In this document: in pieces, positions 14,973 to 22,195 of the stretch
Layout of the letters: the number at the start of each line of letters is the position of its first letter
Position numbering within the stretch: position 1 is the stretch's first letter
Assembly (NCBI GenBank): GCA_964628055.1
Contig: CAZVNL010000035.1
Span: 1-23,412 of the forward strand
DNA: 23,412 nucleotides
Reading direction: 5' to 3'
Source of the DNA: CAZBEL01 sp964628055
GTDB taxonomy: Bacteria > Fidelibacterota > Marinisomatia > Marinisomatales > TCS56
Translations under genes and position numbers: made by a program
Notes under the pieces: model-generated
The model's database searches: none
Seen by the model: only the letters and a program-made list of their open reading frames with translations
What the model was told of the DNA's origin: nothing

Positions 14973-16604
14973 CTATTCCATGGCAATACGCAGCGATAGA
15001 AGCCCCCCGGGATTGATCTCGTCGATGGAATATTCGCTTTCAGGTGTTTTTACCCGGGTTAAATAGGGGCTGCCTTCATTGTACAAGGTTAAGGTGGTCC
15101 ACTCTCCCTGCTTATTGAATGTCCATTCAACTCCCTGTTTCACATCTCCTTTGTACGTACACTCATACTTTAAATCACCGGTTAAGTACAATTCAGTTTC
15201 TTTACGGAGACCAACTTGTTGTTCGGGAGGGGTAGTTTCTTTTCCGTACATGTTCCAGGTGCGCTCCCAGAGGACGGCCTCGTTCTGGCCAAATAAGCGA
15301 ATGGCTTTCAGCCGACGGTTATCGTGATATTCGAAGGCGCTGTGGGGTTTGTTGAAGAGGAAGTACTGTTCTTTGGTCAAGACCCCGGAAGGACTGTAAA
15401 TCCGCATAATCCCGTGGAGGCGTCCCTGGTCAAACATGGTCTTGGAAGCCAATTGCCCACTTTGATACCAACGCGTGATGACGCCGTGCAACCTCCCTTC
15501 CATGTAGGACCCCCGTTCTACCAGTTTCCCACTGCGGGACCACACCTGGTAAGGGCCATTACGGACGCCCCGGGAATAGGTCCATTGTTCCTTGCTTGAG
15601 CCGTTGGGATAATAGGATGTTGCGATCCCTTCCAATGCTCCCTGGAAATACGTGGCCGAAAAGGCCAAAATTCGTGCTGGCTTCCCCTTTTTAGAAGGAA
15701 GTTCAGGGTAGTAAATCTCGTAGGGACCGTGAAGGACACCCCGCTGATAAGTCTTTAAAGAGTCCATTTGCTTTTTTTTAGAGTACCAACGCCACTCTCC
15801 TTCCCGAAGGCCGGCCTGGTACAACCCCGTCACTGCCAAATGTCCATTCTTGTGCCAGACCTGGTAAGGCCCGTAGTAGACATTCTTCTGGTAGGTAACG
15901 AGAGAATCGAGGCTCTTTTTCCGACGATACCAGCGCCACTTCCCATCCTTCAAATCCTGGTCATAGCTCCCTGTAAGGACCAGGTCACCCCGGGCATTCC
16001 AGATTTGAAAGGGGCCCGTTTTCACTCCACGGTTAAACGTCAACTGACGGTCCTTAAGACCCTTTTCATTCCACCAGGTCCACTCCCCATCGGGTAGATC
16101 CTGCACATAAGCCCCTACGGCTTTTTTATGGCCCTGTAAGTCATACTCTTCATAAGGTCCCTGAAGGTGATTGCGCTGGTAAATCTTCCGTACCAGGACT
16201 TTCCCGGACGGTGCGTAATCGATCCATTCTCCTTCTAAGAAACCTCCCCGGTAGGTGCGGATAGAGTCAGGCTTTCCTTTTCGGTTCCACCAAATCCATT
16301 TTCCTTCCCGGCGATCGTTGAAGTAGGCGCCTTTAATCCACTTGGTGCCGTTGGGATAATAAGCGCGGAAAGGTCCCGACTTGAGACTGACCAAAATCGC
16401 AGTGGTGGAAGCCAAGCGACCGTTAGGATGAAAGCGCTGTAATTCCACCACGACCGTATCTACCCCCCTATCGGTGCGCACCTTTTTTACCAGGGCCACC
16501 ACCTTGGCCTGCCGGGTATCGTAATATTCCAGGACTTGCGGAATAGGACCACACCCCACCACCCAAATAATCAGGGTGAGGACGGCAAGAAGACGGCCAG
16601 ACAT
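14973..16604 (-). CDS. MORN/YwqK-type repeat lipoprotein
   Basis: A 543-residue exported protein. The N-terminus MSGRLLAVLTLIIWVVGCGP is a lipoprotein signal with a VVGC lipobox, so it is probably anchored to a membrane. The body consists of at least 14 units of about 23 residues, each with a G-(P/E/K)-(Y/W/F)-x-x-(W/Y) core and a following NG or KG turn, for example GPYQVWHKNG and GEWRWYSKKK. These are bacterial MORN_2 (YwqK-like) repeats, which form an extended beta solenoid or sheet. The units tend to alternate between a GPY/GPF type and a GEW/GKW type. The last 110 residues diverge. Function is unknown; 'antitoxin' labels on YwqK proteins should not be carried over. The start lies about 50 bases from the assembly gap. 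Confidence 0.85.
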   Translation of the reverse strand: MSGRLLAVLTLIIWVVGCGPIPQVLEYYDTRQAKVVALVKKVRTDRGVDTVVVELQRFHPNGRLASTTAILVSLKSGPFRAYYPNGTKWIKGAYFNDRREGKWIWWNRKGKPDSIRTYRGGFLEGEWIDYAPSGKVLVRKIYQRNHLQGPYEEYDLQGHKKAVGAYVQDLPDGEWTWWNEKGLKDRQLTFNRGVKTGPFQIWNARGDLVLTGSYDQDLKDGKWRWYRRKKSLDSLVTYQKNVYYGPYQVWHKNGHLAVTGLYQAGLREGEWRWYSKKKQMDSLKTYQRGVLHGPYEIYYPELPSKKGKPARILAFSATYFQGALEGIATSYYPNGSSKEQWTYSRGVRNGPYQVWSRSGKLVERGSYMEGRLHGVITRWYQSGQLASKTMFDQGRLHGIMRIYSPSGVLTKEQYFLFNKPHSAFEYHDNRRLKAIRLFGQNEAVLWERTWNMYGKETTPPEQQVGLRKETELYLTGDLKYECTYKGDVKQGVEWTFNKQGEWTTLTLYNEGSPYLTRVKTPESEYSIDEINPGGLLSLRIAME

Positions 16605-16637
16605 GACCCAAATCTAAGGTGATTTTTCTTCAGGTGG

Positions 16638-16653
16638 TAGAGTAAGCATGGCA
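16638..16653 (+). repeat. 16-base direct repeat, left copy, flanking assembly gap
   Basis: TAGAGTAAGCATGGCA directly precedes the run of N and is repeated exactly right after it. Most simply it is the overlapping end of two contigs. Confidence 0.9.
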
Positions 16654-16753
16654 NNNNNNNNNNNNNNNNNNNNNNNNNNNNNNNNNNNNNNNNNNNNNNN
16701 NNNNNNNNNNNNNNNNNNNNNNNNNNNNNNNNNNNNNNNNNNNNNNNNNNNNN
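16654..16753. other. Assembly gap (100 N)
   Basis: Exactly 100 N, the conventional length for a scaffold gap of unknown size. It falls between the MORN-repeat lipoprotein and the Kunitz-domain gene, and any promoter or small gene there is hidden if bases are really missing. Confidence 0.98.
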
Positions 16754-16769
16754 TAGAGTAAGCATGGCA
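16754..16769 (+). repeat. 16-base direct repeat, right copy, flanking assembly gap
   Basis: Exact second copy of the sequence at 16638-16653, starting at the first base after the N run. The shared end suggests the flanking contigs overlap and the gap may be empty. Confidence 0.9.
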
Positions 16770-16834
16770 GGGAAGTAAAGGGAAAAATACAAGTATGATT
16801 CAGAAGAAAAAGGGATGTGATTCAGGAATGTCCC

Positions 16835-17611
16835 TCAGTAGAATTTGCCGCGGTAGAGAAAAAGGACCCATTTAGCCTGGTTAGGGTCAAACGCCCCCAG
16901 GGCAGGAGCATAAAAATAAAACCCTACCCGGAAGGGATGCTGGTCAAAATCATTAGTGATGTCCAGCGACTGTATCGCCATCCAGGCGGAGTCAGTTTTT
17001 GCAATCACCGCGCTGGAATCCAACCACAATGTTTCCAGATACTGGACAGCGGGAGGTTTGGCCACCATTGTTGGTACCGCGCTGAATATCTCCGGCGGGA
17101 AAAGTGTGTCGGGAAACAAAATTTGCCCCTCCCCCATCCAAACGATAGTGGCGTGCAAAAGAGTATCACCAGTGGGAGCATACTGAATTGTTACCCAGCC
17201 AAAATCCGCTGCAGGTACCTTGGTTATCACGAATGGCAAGCTATCCTGGTCACAACTAATACACAAGGGATACCGGCTGAAATAACCTCCTTCAAAGGTG
17301 TAGGTCTGGTAATCCACTACCAGGATGGCCAGGTTCATGGAATCAGCATCCAGCGGCCAGGTGGTGGTTTCTTCACCACATGCGTCCAGGCACTCTTGAT
17401 AGGTTTCGAAGGGGATCGTTCCATCACAACCAGTCCAGATAAATTCCCCACATTCCCCTGAATCCGGATCGAAATAATACTTTGGGATAGCAGCGTCACA
17501 GGAACCTGGATCGGGTTCCATTTCGCAAGGGGGTACTTCAAGTTCCGGAGGCTTGCAGGTTGTTCCTACCAGAAGAAAGATCACAGTGAGAAATGGTAAC
17601 CAGGGTTTCAA
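16835..17611 (-). CDS. Exported protein with an N-terminal Kunitz (BPTI) domain
   Basis: A 258-residue protein with an N-terminal hydrophobic signal (MKPWLPFLTVIFLLVGTTC); Cys19 could be lipidated, but the lipobox (GTTC) is imperfect. Residues 29-78 form a Kunitz domain: Cys29, 38, 54, 62, 74 and 78 with spacings 8, 15, 7, 11 and 3, the animal BPTI pattern bar one missing residue between the fourth and fifth cysteines, plus the YYFD and FIWTGCDG landmarks. The P1 position after the second cysteine is Asp39, unlike the Lys/Arg of trypsin inhibitors. The remaining 180 residues are unrecognised and look like a beta-rich extracellular domain. The start is TTG at 17611, the only start ahead of the signal peptide. 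A solitary gene between the gap and the toxin remnant. Confidence 0.78.
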   Translation of the reverse strand: MKPWLPFLTVIFLLVGTTCKPPELEVPPCEMEPDPGSCDAAIPKYYFDPDSGECGEFIWTGCDGTIPFETYQECLDACGEETTTWPLDADSMNLAILVVDYQTYTFEGGYFSRYPLCISCDQDSLPFVITKVPAADFGWVTIQYAPTGDTLLHATIVWMGEGQILFPDTLFPPEIFSAVPTMVAKPPAVQYLETLWLDSSAVIAKTDSAWMAIQSLDITNDFDQHPFRVGFYFYAPALGAFDPNQAKWVLFLYRGKFY

Positions 17612-17724
17612 TTGAGGTTCAAACCCTTCATTGTTTTAAAAACGAAACGCTGGAAATGCCAGAGCATTGCATTAGCCAATTACCGGATTCGATACATTGA
17701 AGCCCAAGTTGCGAAAGTAAATAT

Positions 17725-17982
17725 TCAGTGGACAGACCTCCAATGAGCAATACAAATAATAAGAATTTGTAATTCTCTTCCTTTCACCTGGAAAATTATT
17801 CGATAATTTCCAACCCTAAGGTGAGCGAAATCATGGTAACCCCTTTTAGTCACTTGATATTGTGTTTTAAAAGATTCGGATCGCTAGTTAGCAACTCCAC
17901 TTTTTTTGATTCTACGTTGCCATAATGGGTCAATATCGCTCAGTTCAGTTACAGCTATCCTCAGGAATTGGACCCGGTACAT
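17725..17982 (-). pseudogene. RelE/ParE-family toxin gene broken by an internal TAG
   Basis: Directly after the antitoxin stop (3-base gap) an ATG at 17982 opens a frame reading MYRVQFLRIAVTELSDIDPLWQRRIKK, the usual start of a RelE/ParE-fold toxin. It meets TAG at 17886-17884 (codon 33). The same frame then continues without a shift for 52 codons through GYHDFAHLRVGNYRIIFQV and LQILIICIAHWRSVH, the characteristic C-terminal half (consensus 'LRVGDYRVIY...HR..VY'), to the TGA at 17727-17725. Repaired, the protein would be 85 residues, normal for the family. The end reads IAHWRSVH where HRR..Y is usual, so two functionally important positions look altered as well. CAG to TAG is the simplest origin of the stop (inference). 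Family toxins are mRNA interferases or gyrase poisons. Confidence 0.8.
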
Positions 17983-17985
17983 CCT

Positions 17986-18216
17986 TTAAAGACCAAGCTC
18001 TGCCCAAACCTCTTCAGTAGAGACCAATTCTGTTTTTCCATTTTGTAGTTCTTGGAGCCTTTTCTCCGCAATGATCACGTCAATTTCAGCAAAATATAGT
18101 TCCAAAGCTTTAACGATCACCCTACTTCTCTTATCCTGCAATTCGGTAGCAACGCGCTCCAGTTCCTCAGCAATATTCTGCGGAAGAGTAATGTTCAAAC
18201 GGCAATACTTATCCAC
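17986..18216 (-). CDS. Ribbon-helix-helix antitoxin (RelB/ParD/CopG-like)
   Basis: A 76-residue protein starting at GTG (18216) with ribosome binding site AGGAG six bases upstream. The N-terminus YCRLNITLPQNIAEELERVA followed by KRSRVIVKALELYF is a ribbon-helix-helix DNA-binding fold. The C-terminal tail ends STEEVWAELGL, the short helix typical of RHH antitoxins that bind a RelE/ParE toxin. The gene sits immediately upstream of the broken toxin gene, as in type II toxin-antitoxin operons, and its promoter contains a palindrome suited to autoregulation. With the toxin dead it may be an orphan antitoxin that still represses or neutralises related toxins (inference). Confidence 0.85.
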   Translation of the reverse strand: MDKYCRLNITLPQNIAEELERVATELQDKRSRVIVKALELYFAEIDVIIAEKRLQELQNGKTELVSTEEVWAELGL

Positions 18217-18240
18217 GGTAGTCTCCTATTTATACAGATA

Positions 18241-18270
18241 ATAATACACATTAATCTGTGTATAGTTCAA
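18241..18270 (-). promoter_or_regulatory. Toxin-antitoxin promoter with an operator palindrome in its spacer
   Basis: On the minus strand TTGAAC (18270-18265) and TATTAT (18246-18241) are separated by 18 bases, a good sigma70-type promoter ending about 25 bases before the antitoxin GTG. The perfect inverted repeat TACACA-N6-TGTGTA (18245-18262) fills the spacer and touches the -10, an ideal place for repression by the encoded ribbon-helix-helix protein (inference). Confidence 0.65.
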
Positions 18271-18352
18271 TTAATAGCATCATCGAATATCAACTGAAGG
18301 AAAAGCCTATCTCTGTACTGTACTATCGGTTTCTGCACGGTGAAATCTTCAC

Positions 18353-20332
18353 TCACTTCAACAATAGTACCTTACGCACTTGCTGAAAGGCGCCGCTTTG
18401 CAACCGGACCAAATAAACACCGCTGGCAACACGACTTCCCTCCCACTGTAGACGATATTTACCCGGAGTTAACCGGCTTGCCACCAGTTGCTCTACCAGG
18501 CGTCCTTGAAGGTTGTAGACGCCCACCACCACTAATTGTTGTCTTGGTACCTGGAAATCAATAGTCACTATGGGATTGAACGGGTTGGGATACGGGGGCA
18601 ACAGCGCCCAGGCCTGTGGAACAGGCGTACTTTCTTCCACGGCCACGTACTCACCATAAGAGACCGTTTTTAAAATCCAGTCGCCCGGATCTAAAACCAC
18701 GGCCACGACATTTTCCCCGGGGGGCAGAGGTACAACATAGAGTTGGTAGGCCTGGCTGTTTTCAAGCACAACCGTGAAGGTAGTATCGGTCCCGTTGATT
18801 TTTAAATCCAGGGGCATAACAAATACCGGACCGACCGTCTGTTCCTGATCTATGGAGACCAAAAGAGAATCCCCCACCTGTTCCCATCCCACGCGGTACT
18901 CGGGATGTCCTTGATCATAGATCCACTGCTGGAAAAAGGCGCTTAAGTCCTTCCCCGAAATAGTTTCCATCACCCCCTGGAAATCCTCGGTAACCACAGA
19001 TTGGTATTTAAATGTTTCACCATAAGTTTTCAACCCCTCGAAGAACAAGGAGTCTCCTACCACGTGGCGTAACATGTGCAGGATCCAGGACGCCTTATTG
19101 TAGGAAAGGTTGCCATTGAAGATGGCACTGGTGGAGGCAGGATTCTCCACGTAGATGGTGCCGGGACCGTAATAAGCCACGGACATCATATAGTTGTGGT
19201 AGGCTGAGGCTCCCTGCTGGTTCTCAATCCACACCGCCTCCCCGTAGCGGGCGAAACCTTCGTTTAACCAAATATGGTGAAAGCTGGCACAGGTAACCAT
19301 ATCTCCCCACCACTGGTGTGCCAATTCGTGGGCAATGAGCCACTGACCCCAACCACCCAGACTAGTGAGGGTCTGATGTTCCATACCACCTCCCCAGCCG
19401 AACTCTGCGTGTCCGTATTTCTCATTTATAAAAGGATACTCGCCAAAAGCAGTCGCAAAAACAGCGATCATATCCTTGGTTTTCCGGTAGTTGTAGACCA
19501 GGTTATTATAATGGTCCGGAAAGACGTAAAATTCTAGTGGCATGGTGTCGTTGTTCGCCGAAACATATTCGTCGTACCACACCTGGTAGGGGTAGATCGC
19601 CAGTGACACCAGGTACGTGGTAATGGGATAAGACTCTCGCCAGTGATAAGTAGCCAGGTTGCTATCAGGATATACCACCGACGCTAACGAACCGTTCGAC
19701 GCCACCGTCAAATAATCGGGCACCGTTGCCACAATATCCACGGAATCGGCTTTATCGCTGGGGTCGTCTTTGCAGGGCCACCAGTCCCGGGCACCGTACG
19801 GTTCGGACAGTGTCCAGATCAGCGTTTGACCATTATGCGTATCAAAATTGAAGGACCCGAAACCGGTGCTGGAAGGCGTACCTGAATAGGTAACTTCCGT
19901 CGTGAGAGTATCCCCTACGTTCACCGGCGAGGGTAGGGAAATCTGCAGGTGATTAGCGGAATGGGTGTAGCCAGCCGAATCTCCGTTGAGCGTCACTTCA
20001 CTTACGGTAAGGGAATTGGTGAAATCAAGTTCCAGATAAGCCAGAGTGGAATCTAACCCAATAACGACTCCCTTGACGTTACCCTGGAGCGTGTAGGTAG
20101 CCGGGTGGATATCCAGGTTTAACCGGTAATAAATGACGTCTATTTTTTCCTGTTCGGGGGTAAGTGTGGAGCTGCGGCTGGTGCCCTGGAAAGCCACCTT
20201 GGCCCGGCTGCACAACCCGGTAGGCGGTCCTCCCTGCCCATAGAGTACAGATAATAGACAACACACGACGACAAAGAGCATATGCATGTTTACCCCCAGG
20301 ACTTTACGTTTATTTAACTTAATCACAATCAT
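18353..20332 (-). CDS. Secreted M1-family aminopeptidase with C-terminal T9SS sorting domain
   Basis: A 659-residue zinc metallopeptidase of family M1, which removes N-terminal residues from peptides. The zinc site is HELAH at 335-339 with the third ligand Glu358 in LNEGF; the exopeptidase motif is GGMEH at 315-319. A signal peptide (KLNKRK, then LFVVVCCLLSVLYGQG) precedes the N-terminal beta domain. The last 78 residues start PNPFNPIVTIDF and end GVYLVRLQSGAFQQVRKVLLLK, a type A T9SS sorting domain, so the enzyme should be secreted through the type IX system or attached at the surface. The ATG at 20332 gives the basic signal-peptide n-region; an ATG at 20287 with GGGGGT upstream is an alternative. 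Divergent from the PEBP gene. Confidence 0.94.
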   Translation of the reverse strand: MIVIKLNKRKVLGVNMHMLFVVVCCLLSVLYGQGGPPTGLCSRAKVAFQGTSRSSTLTPEQEKIDVIYYRLNLDIHPATYTLQGNVKGVVIGLDSTLAYLELDFTNSLTVSEVTLNGDSAGYTHSANHLQISLPSPVNVGDTLTTEVTYSGTPSSTGFGSFNFDTHNGQTLIWTLSEPYGARDWWPCKDDPSDKADSVDIVATVPDYLTVASNGSLASVVYPDSNLATYHWRESYPITTYLVSLAIYPYQVWYDEYVSANNDTMPLEFYVFPDHYNNLVYNYRKTKDMIAVFATAFGEYPFINEKYGHAEFGWGGGMEHQTLTSLGGWGQWLIAHELAHQWWGDMVTCASFHHIWLNEGFARYGEAVWIENQQGASAYHNYMMSVAYYGPGTIYVENPASTSAIFNGNLSYNKASWILHMLRHVVGDSLFFEGLKTYGETFKYQSVVTEDFQGVMETISGKDLSAFFQQWIYDQGHPEYRVGWEQVGDSLLVSIDQEQTVGPVFVMPLDLKINGTDTTFTVVLENSQAYQLYVVPLPPGENVVAVVLDPGDWILKTVSYGEYVAVEESTPVPQAWALLPPYPNPFNPIVTIDFQVPRQQLVVVGVYNLQGRLVEQLVASRLTPGKYRLQWEGSRVASGVYLVRLQSGAFQQVRKVLLLK

Positions 20333-20458
20333 TTCCCGGTCAATTAAACTCGATAAAAGTACTTCGAATTGATATCCAAACCAAAAAAAATGATCCTGGT
20401 TGTGTGATTAACGGTTCCCAGTACTTGCAAAATGACACCAGGGGGTTTAGGTTCTTTT

Positions 20459-21004
20459 ATGTACATCTGGCGTTATTCCTCAATCCTGATTTTAGGATTA
20501 TCTGCTTTCACCTGGGGACAAACCACGGAGGCGACTATGGACTCTTTTCAGCTAACCTCATCGGCCTTTACTGAAGGGGCCTACATCCCGGCCCGCTATT
20601 CCTGTGAAGGGCAGGATAGCTCCCCGCCACTGGCCTGGGCCGGGGCACCGGAAGGAACGCAAAGTTACGCCCTCACTTGCGTCGATCCGGATGCGCCTGT
20701 GGGAGATTGGATTCACTGGATTGCCTGGAACATCCCCGCGGAAATAACCAGCTTAGGGGAAGGCATTGAATCAAAAGATCAAAAGAGCTTCACCCAGGGC
20801 ACCAATAGTTGGGGCAGAACTGGTTATGGCGGCCCTTGCCCGCCTCGGGGACATGGCCCCCACCGTTACTACTTCACCCTTTATGCCCTGGATATTGCTA
20901 GCCTCGACCTATCGGCGGCGGTCCATCTCCCAGAATTGCAAAGCGCCCTAAGTAGCCACGTCCTGGCCAAAACGTCCCTCATGGGACGCTACGAACGCAA
21001 ATAA
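20459..21004 (+). CDS. Exported PEBP-family protein (YbhB/YbcL-like, Raf-kinase-inhibitor-like)
   Basis: A 181-residue phosphatidylethanolamine-binding-protein fold. The ligand-pocket motifs are both present: CVDPDAPVGDWIHW (about 74-87) and GPCPPRGHGPHRYYF (about 125-139). The N-terminus MYIWRYSSILILGLSAFTWGQ is a signal peptide, so the mature protein is periplasmic or surface-bound. I chose the ATG at 20459 for the TTTAGG seven bases upstream and the compact signal peptide; an in-frame ATG at 20432 lacks a binding site. Bacterial members have no firm function; small-ligand binding is likely. The isoaspartate methyltransferase gene follows after 28 bases, on the same strand. Confidence 0.92.
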   Translation: MYIWRYSSILILGLSAFTWGQTTEATMDSFQLTSSAFTEGAYIPARYSCEGQDSSPPLAWAGAPEGTQSYALTCVDPDAPVGDWIHWIAWNIPAEITSLGEGIESKDQKSFTQGTNSWGRTGYGGPCPPRGHGPHRYYFTLYALDIASLDLSAAVHLPELQSALSSHVLAKTSLMGRYERK

Positions 21005-21032
21005 CCTCAAGTCCTGCCTTCAAATCGACAAT

Positions 21033-21734
21033 TTGATTAAAAGGATGCGGTTTTTGAGCATCGCCCTGGGGTTCCTCACCTGGCTCTCCTGCCAGACGCC
21101 CTCGGATTTTACGACTTTACGAGAGGCCATGGTAACCCAGCAGATTGTCGCCCGGGGGGTGACTGATGAGAACCTCCTCGCCGCCCTGCGAACCATACCG
21201 CGCCACCTTTTTGTCCCCCCTAGCTTGCGTTTTAAAGCCTATACTGATCAACCTCTACCCATCGGCCAGGGACAAACGATCAGCCAACCCTACATCGTGG
21301 CCTACATGACAGAATTATTACGGGTGGATTCCACGCATACGGTGTTGGAGATCGGTACGGGGTCGGGCTATCAGGCGGCGGTACTTTCCCTGCTGGTGAA
21401 AAAAGTGTACACGGTCGAGATCGTCCCCGAATTGGGACGCAGCGCCGCCCAGCGACTGGCGGATTTGGGCTATAGCAACGTGTCGGTAAAGATCGGTAAC
21501 GGCTACCAGGGTTGGCCGGAGGTAGCCCCCTTCGACCGGATTATCGTCACCGCAGCCCCGGAAGAAATTCCACCCAAGTTGGTGGTACAGCTAAAACCCG
21601 GCGGCCGCATGGTGGTCCCCACTGGCCCCCAATGGTGGGGACAGGATTTGTTGATTGTCGATAAACAACCGGACGGCACGGTGAAAGTCACCAAGACCAT
21701 TCCAGTACGGTTTGTCCCCATGGTACATGACTAA
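21033..21734 (+). CDS. pcm: Protein-L-isoaspartate O-methyltransferase with N-terminal export signal
   Basis: A 233-residue PCM homologue that methylates L-isoaspartyl residues in damaged proteins so they can revert to aspartate. The catalytic domain is complete: DFTTLREAMVTQQI (25-38), RHLFVP, GQGQTISQPYIVAYM (78-92), the S-adenosylmethionine motif VLEIGTGSGYQ (104-114), VEIVPEL, and FDRIIVTAAPEEIPPKLVVQLKPGGRMVVPTG. Ahead of it, residues 5-20 (MRFLSIALGFLTWLSC) form a hydrophobic signal with a possible lipobox cysteine at 20. The start is TTG at 21033 or ATG at 21045 (AAAAGG abuts the ATG). Export is odd for an enzyme needing S-adenosylmethionine. Probably in an operon with the exported PEBP protein. 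Confidence 0.92.
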   Translation: MIKRMRFLSIALGFLTWLSCQTPSDFTTLREAMVTQQIVARGVTDENLLAALRTIPRHLFVPPSLRFKAYTDQPLPIGQGQTISQPYIVAYMTELLRVDSTHTVLEIGTGSGYQAAVLSLLVKKVYTVEIVPELGRSAAQRLADLGYSNVSVKIGNGYQGWPEVAPFDRIIVTAAPEEIPPKLVVQLKPGGRMVVPTGPQWWGQDLLIVDKQPDGTVKVTKTIPVRFVPMVHD

Positions 21735-21749
21735 ACTATTGTTTTAATA

Positions 21750-22108
21750 CTATCTTAGCAACACCATCTTCCTGGTTTGGGTGAAATCTCCTGCCGTAAT
21801 GCGGTAAATATATTCCACTGGAGACGTTATTGGCATCCCAAATAATTGACTTATACCCCGGTCCCTGGGTTTGATTGACCAACGTAATAATCTGCCGACC
21901 AAGAAGATCATAGATCGTGATATTCACATAGGCTTGCTCTGGTAGCTCATAACTGAAATCGTAAGTGGGTTGAAAGGGTTGGGGTATTTCTGGTTGAGTG
22001 CAAACACCTTAGGAATCAATTCATCACCTTGAACTGCAACAGTGCCAACAACAAGGTAATTAGGAAACCCATCATTACTTTCGGTCTCTAGATTATCTTC
22101 ATCGGTAG
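21750..22108 (-). pseudogene. 3' remnant of a T9SS-cargo gene, frameshifted and cut by the insertion sequence
   Basis: Reading on the minus strand from the insertion-sequence end, one frame gives an acidic segment, then LIPKVFALNQKYPNPFNP, the start of a T9SS sorting domain. A frame change at about 21966-21971 continues as TYDFSYELPEQAYVNITIYDLLGRQ and on to DANNVSSGIY. A second change in a T run near 21804-21810 gives YRITAGDFTQTRKMVLLR and TAG at 21752-21750. Together these rebuild a complete C-terminal sorting domain that no single frame encodes. The 5' part would lie beyond the insertion sequence, outside the window. The cargo domain is not identifiable. Confidence 0.75.
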
Positions 22109-22118
22109 TGTAAAATTC

Positions 22119-22145
22119 TTTCTGTAAAAAGGGTTCAGGGTTTTC
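22119..22145 (+). repeat. Left inverted-repeat end of the IS256-family element
   Basis: TTTCTGTAAAA-N6-CAGGGTTTTC, matching in inverted orientation GAAAACCCTG-N8-TTTTACAGAAA at 23365-23393. The two 10-11 base cores are exact, with a 2-base length difference between them. Confidence 0.75.
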
Positions 22146-22195
22146 AATATCAAGTATTGTTGAACCCCAAAAAAAAAGAAAAGGAGAACCCTCTA

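Noticed and set aside
21736..21927. 63-codon minus-strand frame after pcm as a complete small protein
   Set aside because: It is the central piece of a T9SS sorting domain. Its N- and C-terminal continuations lie in other frames, so it is part of a frameshifted remnant, not a stand-alone gene.
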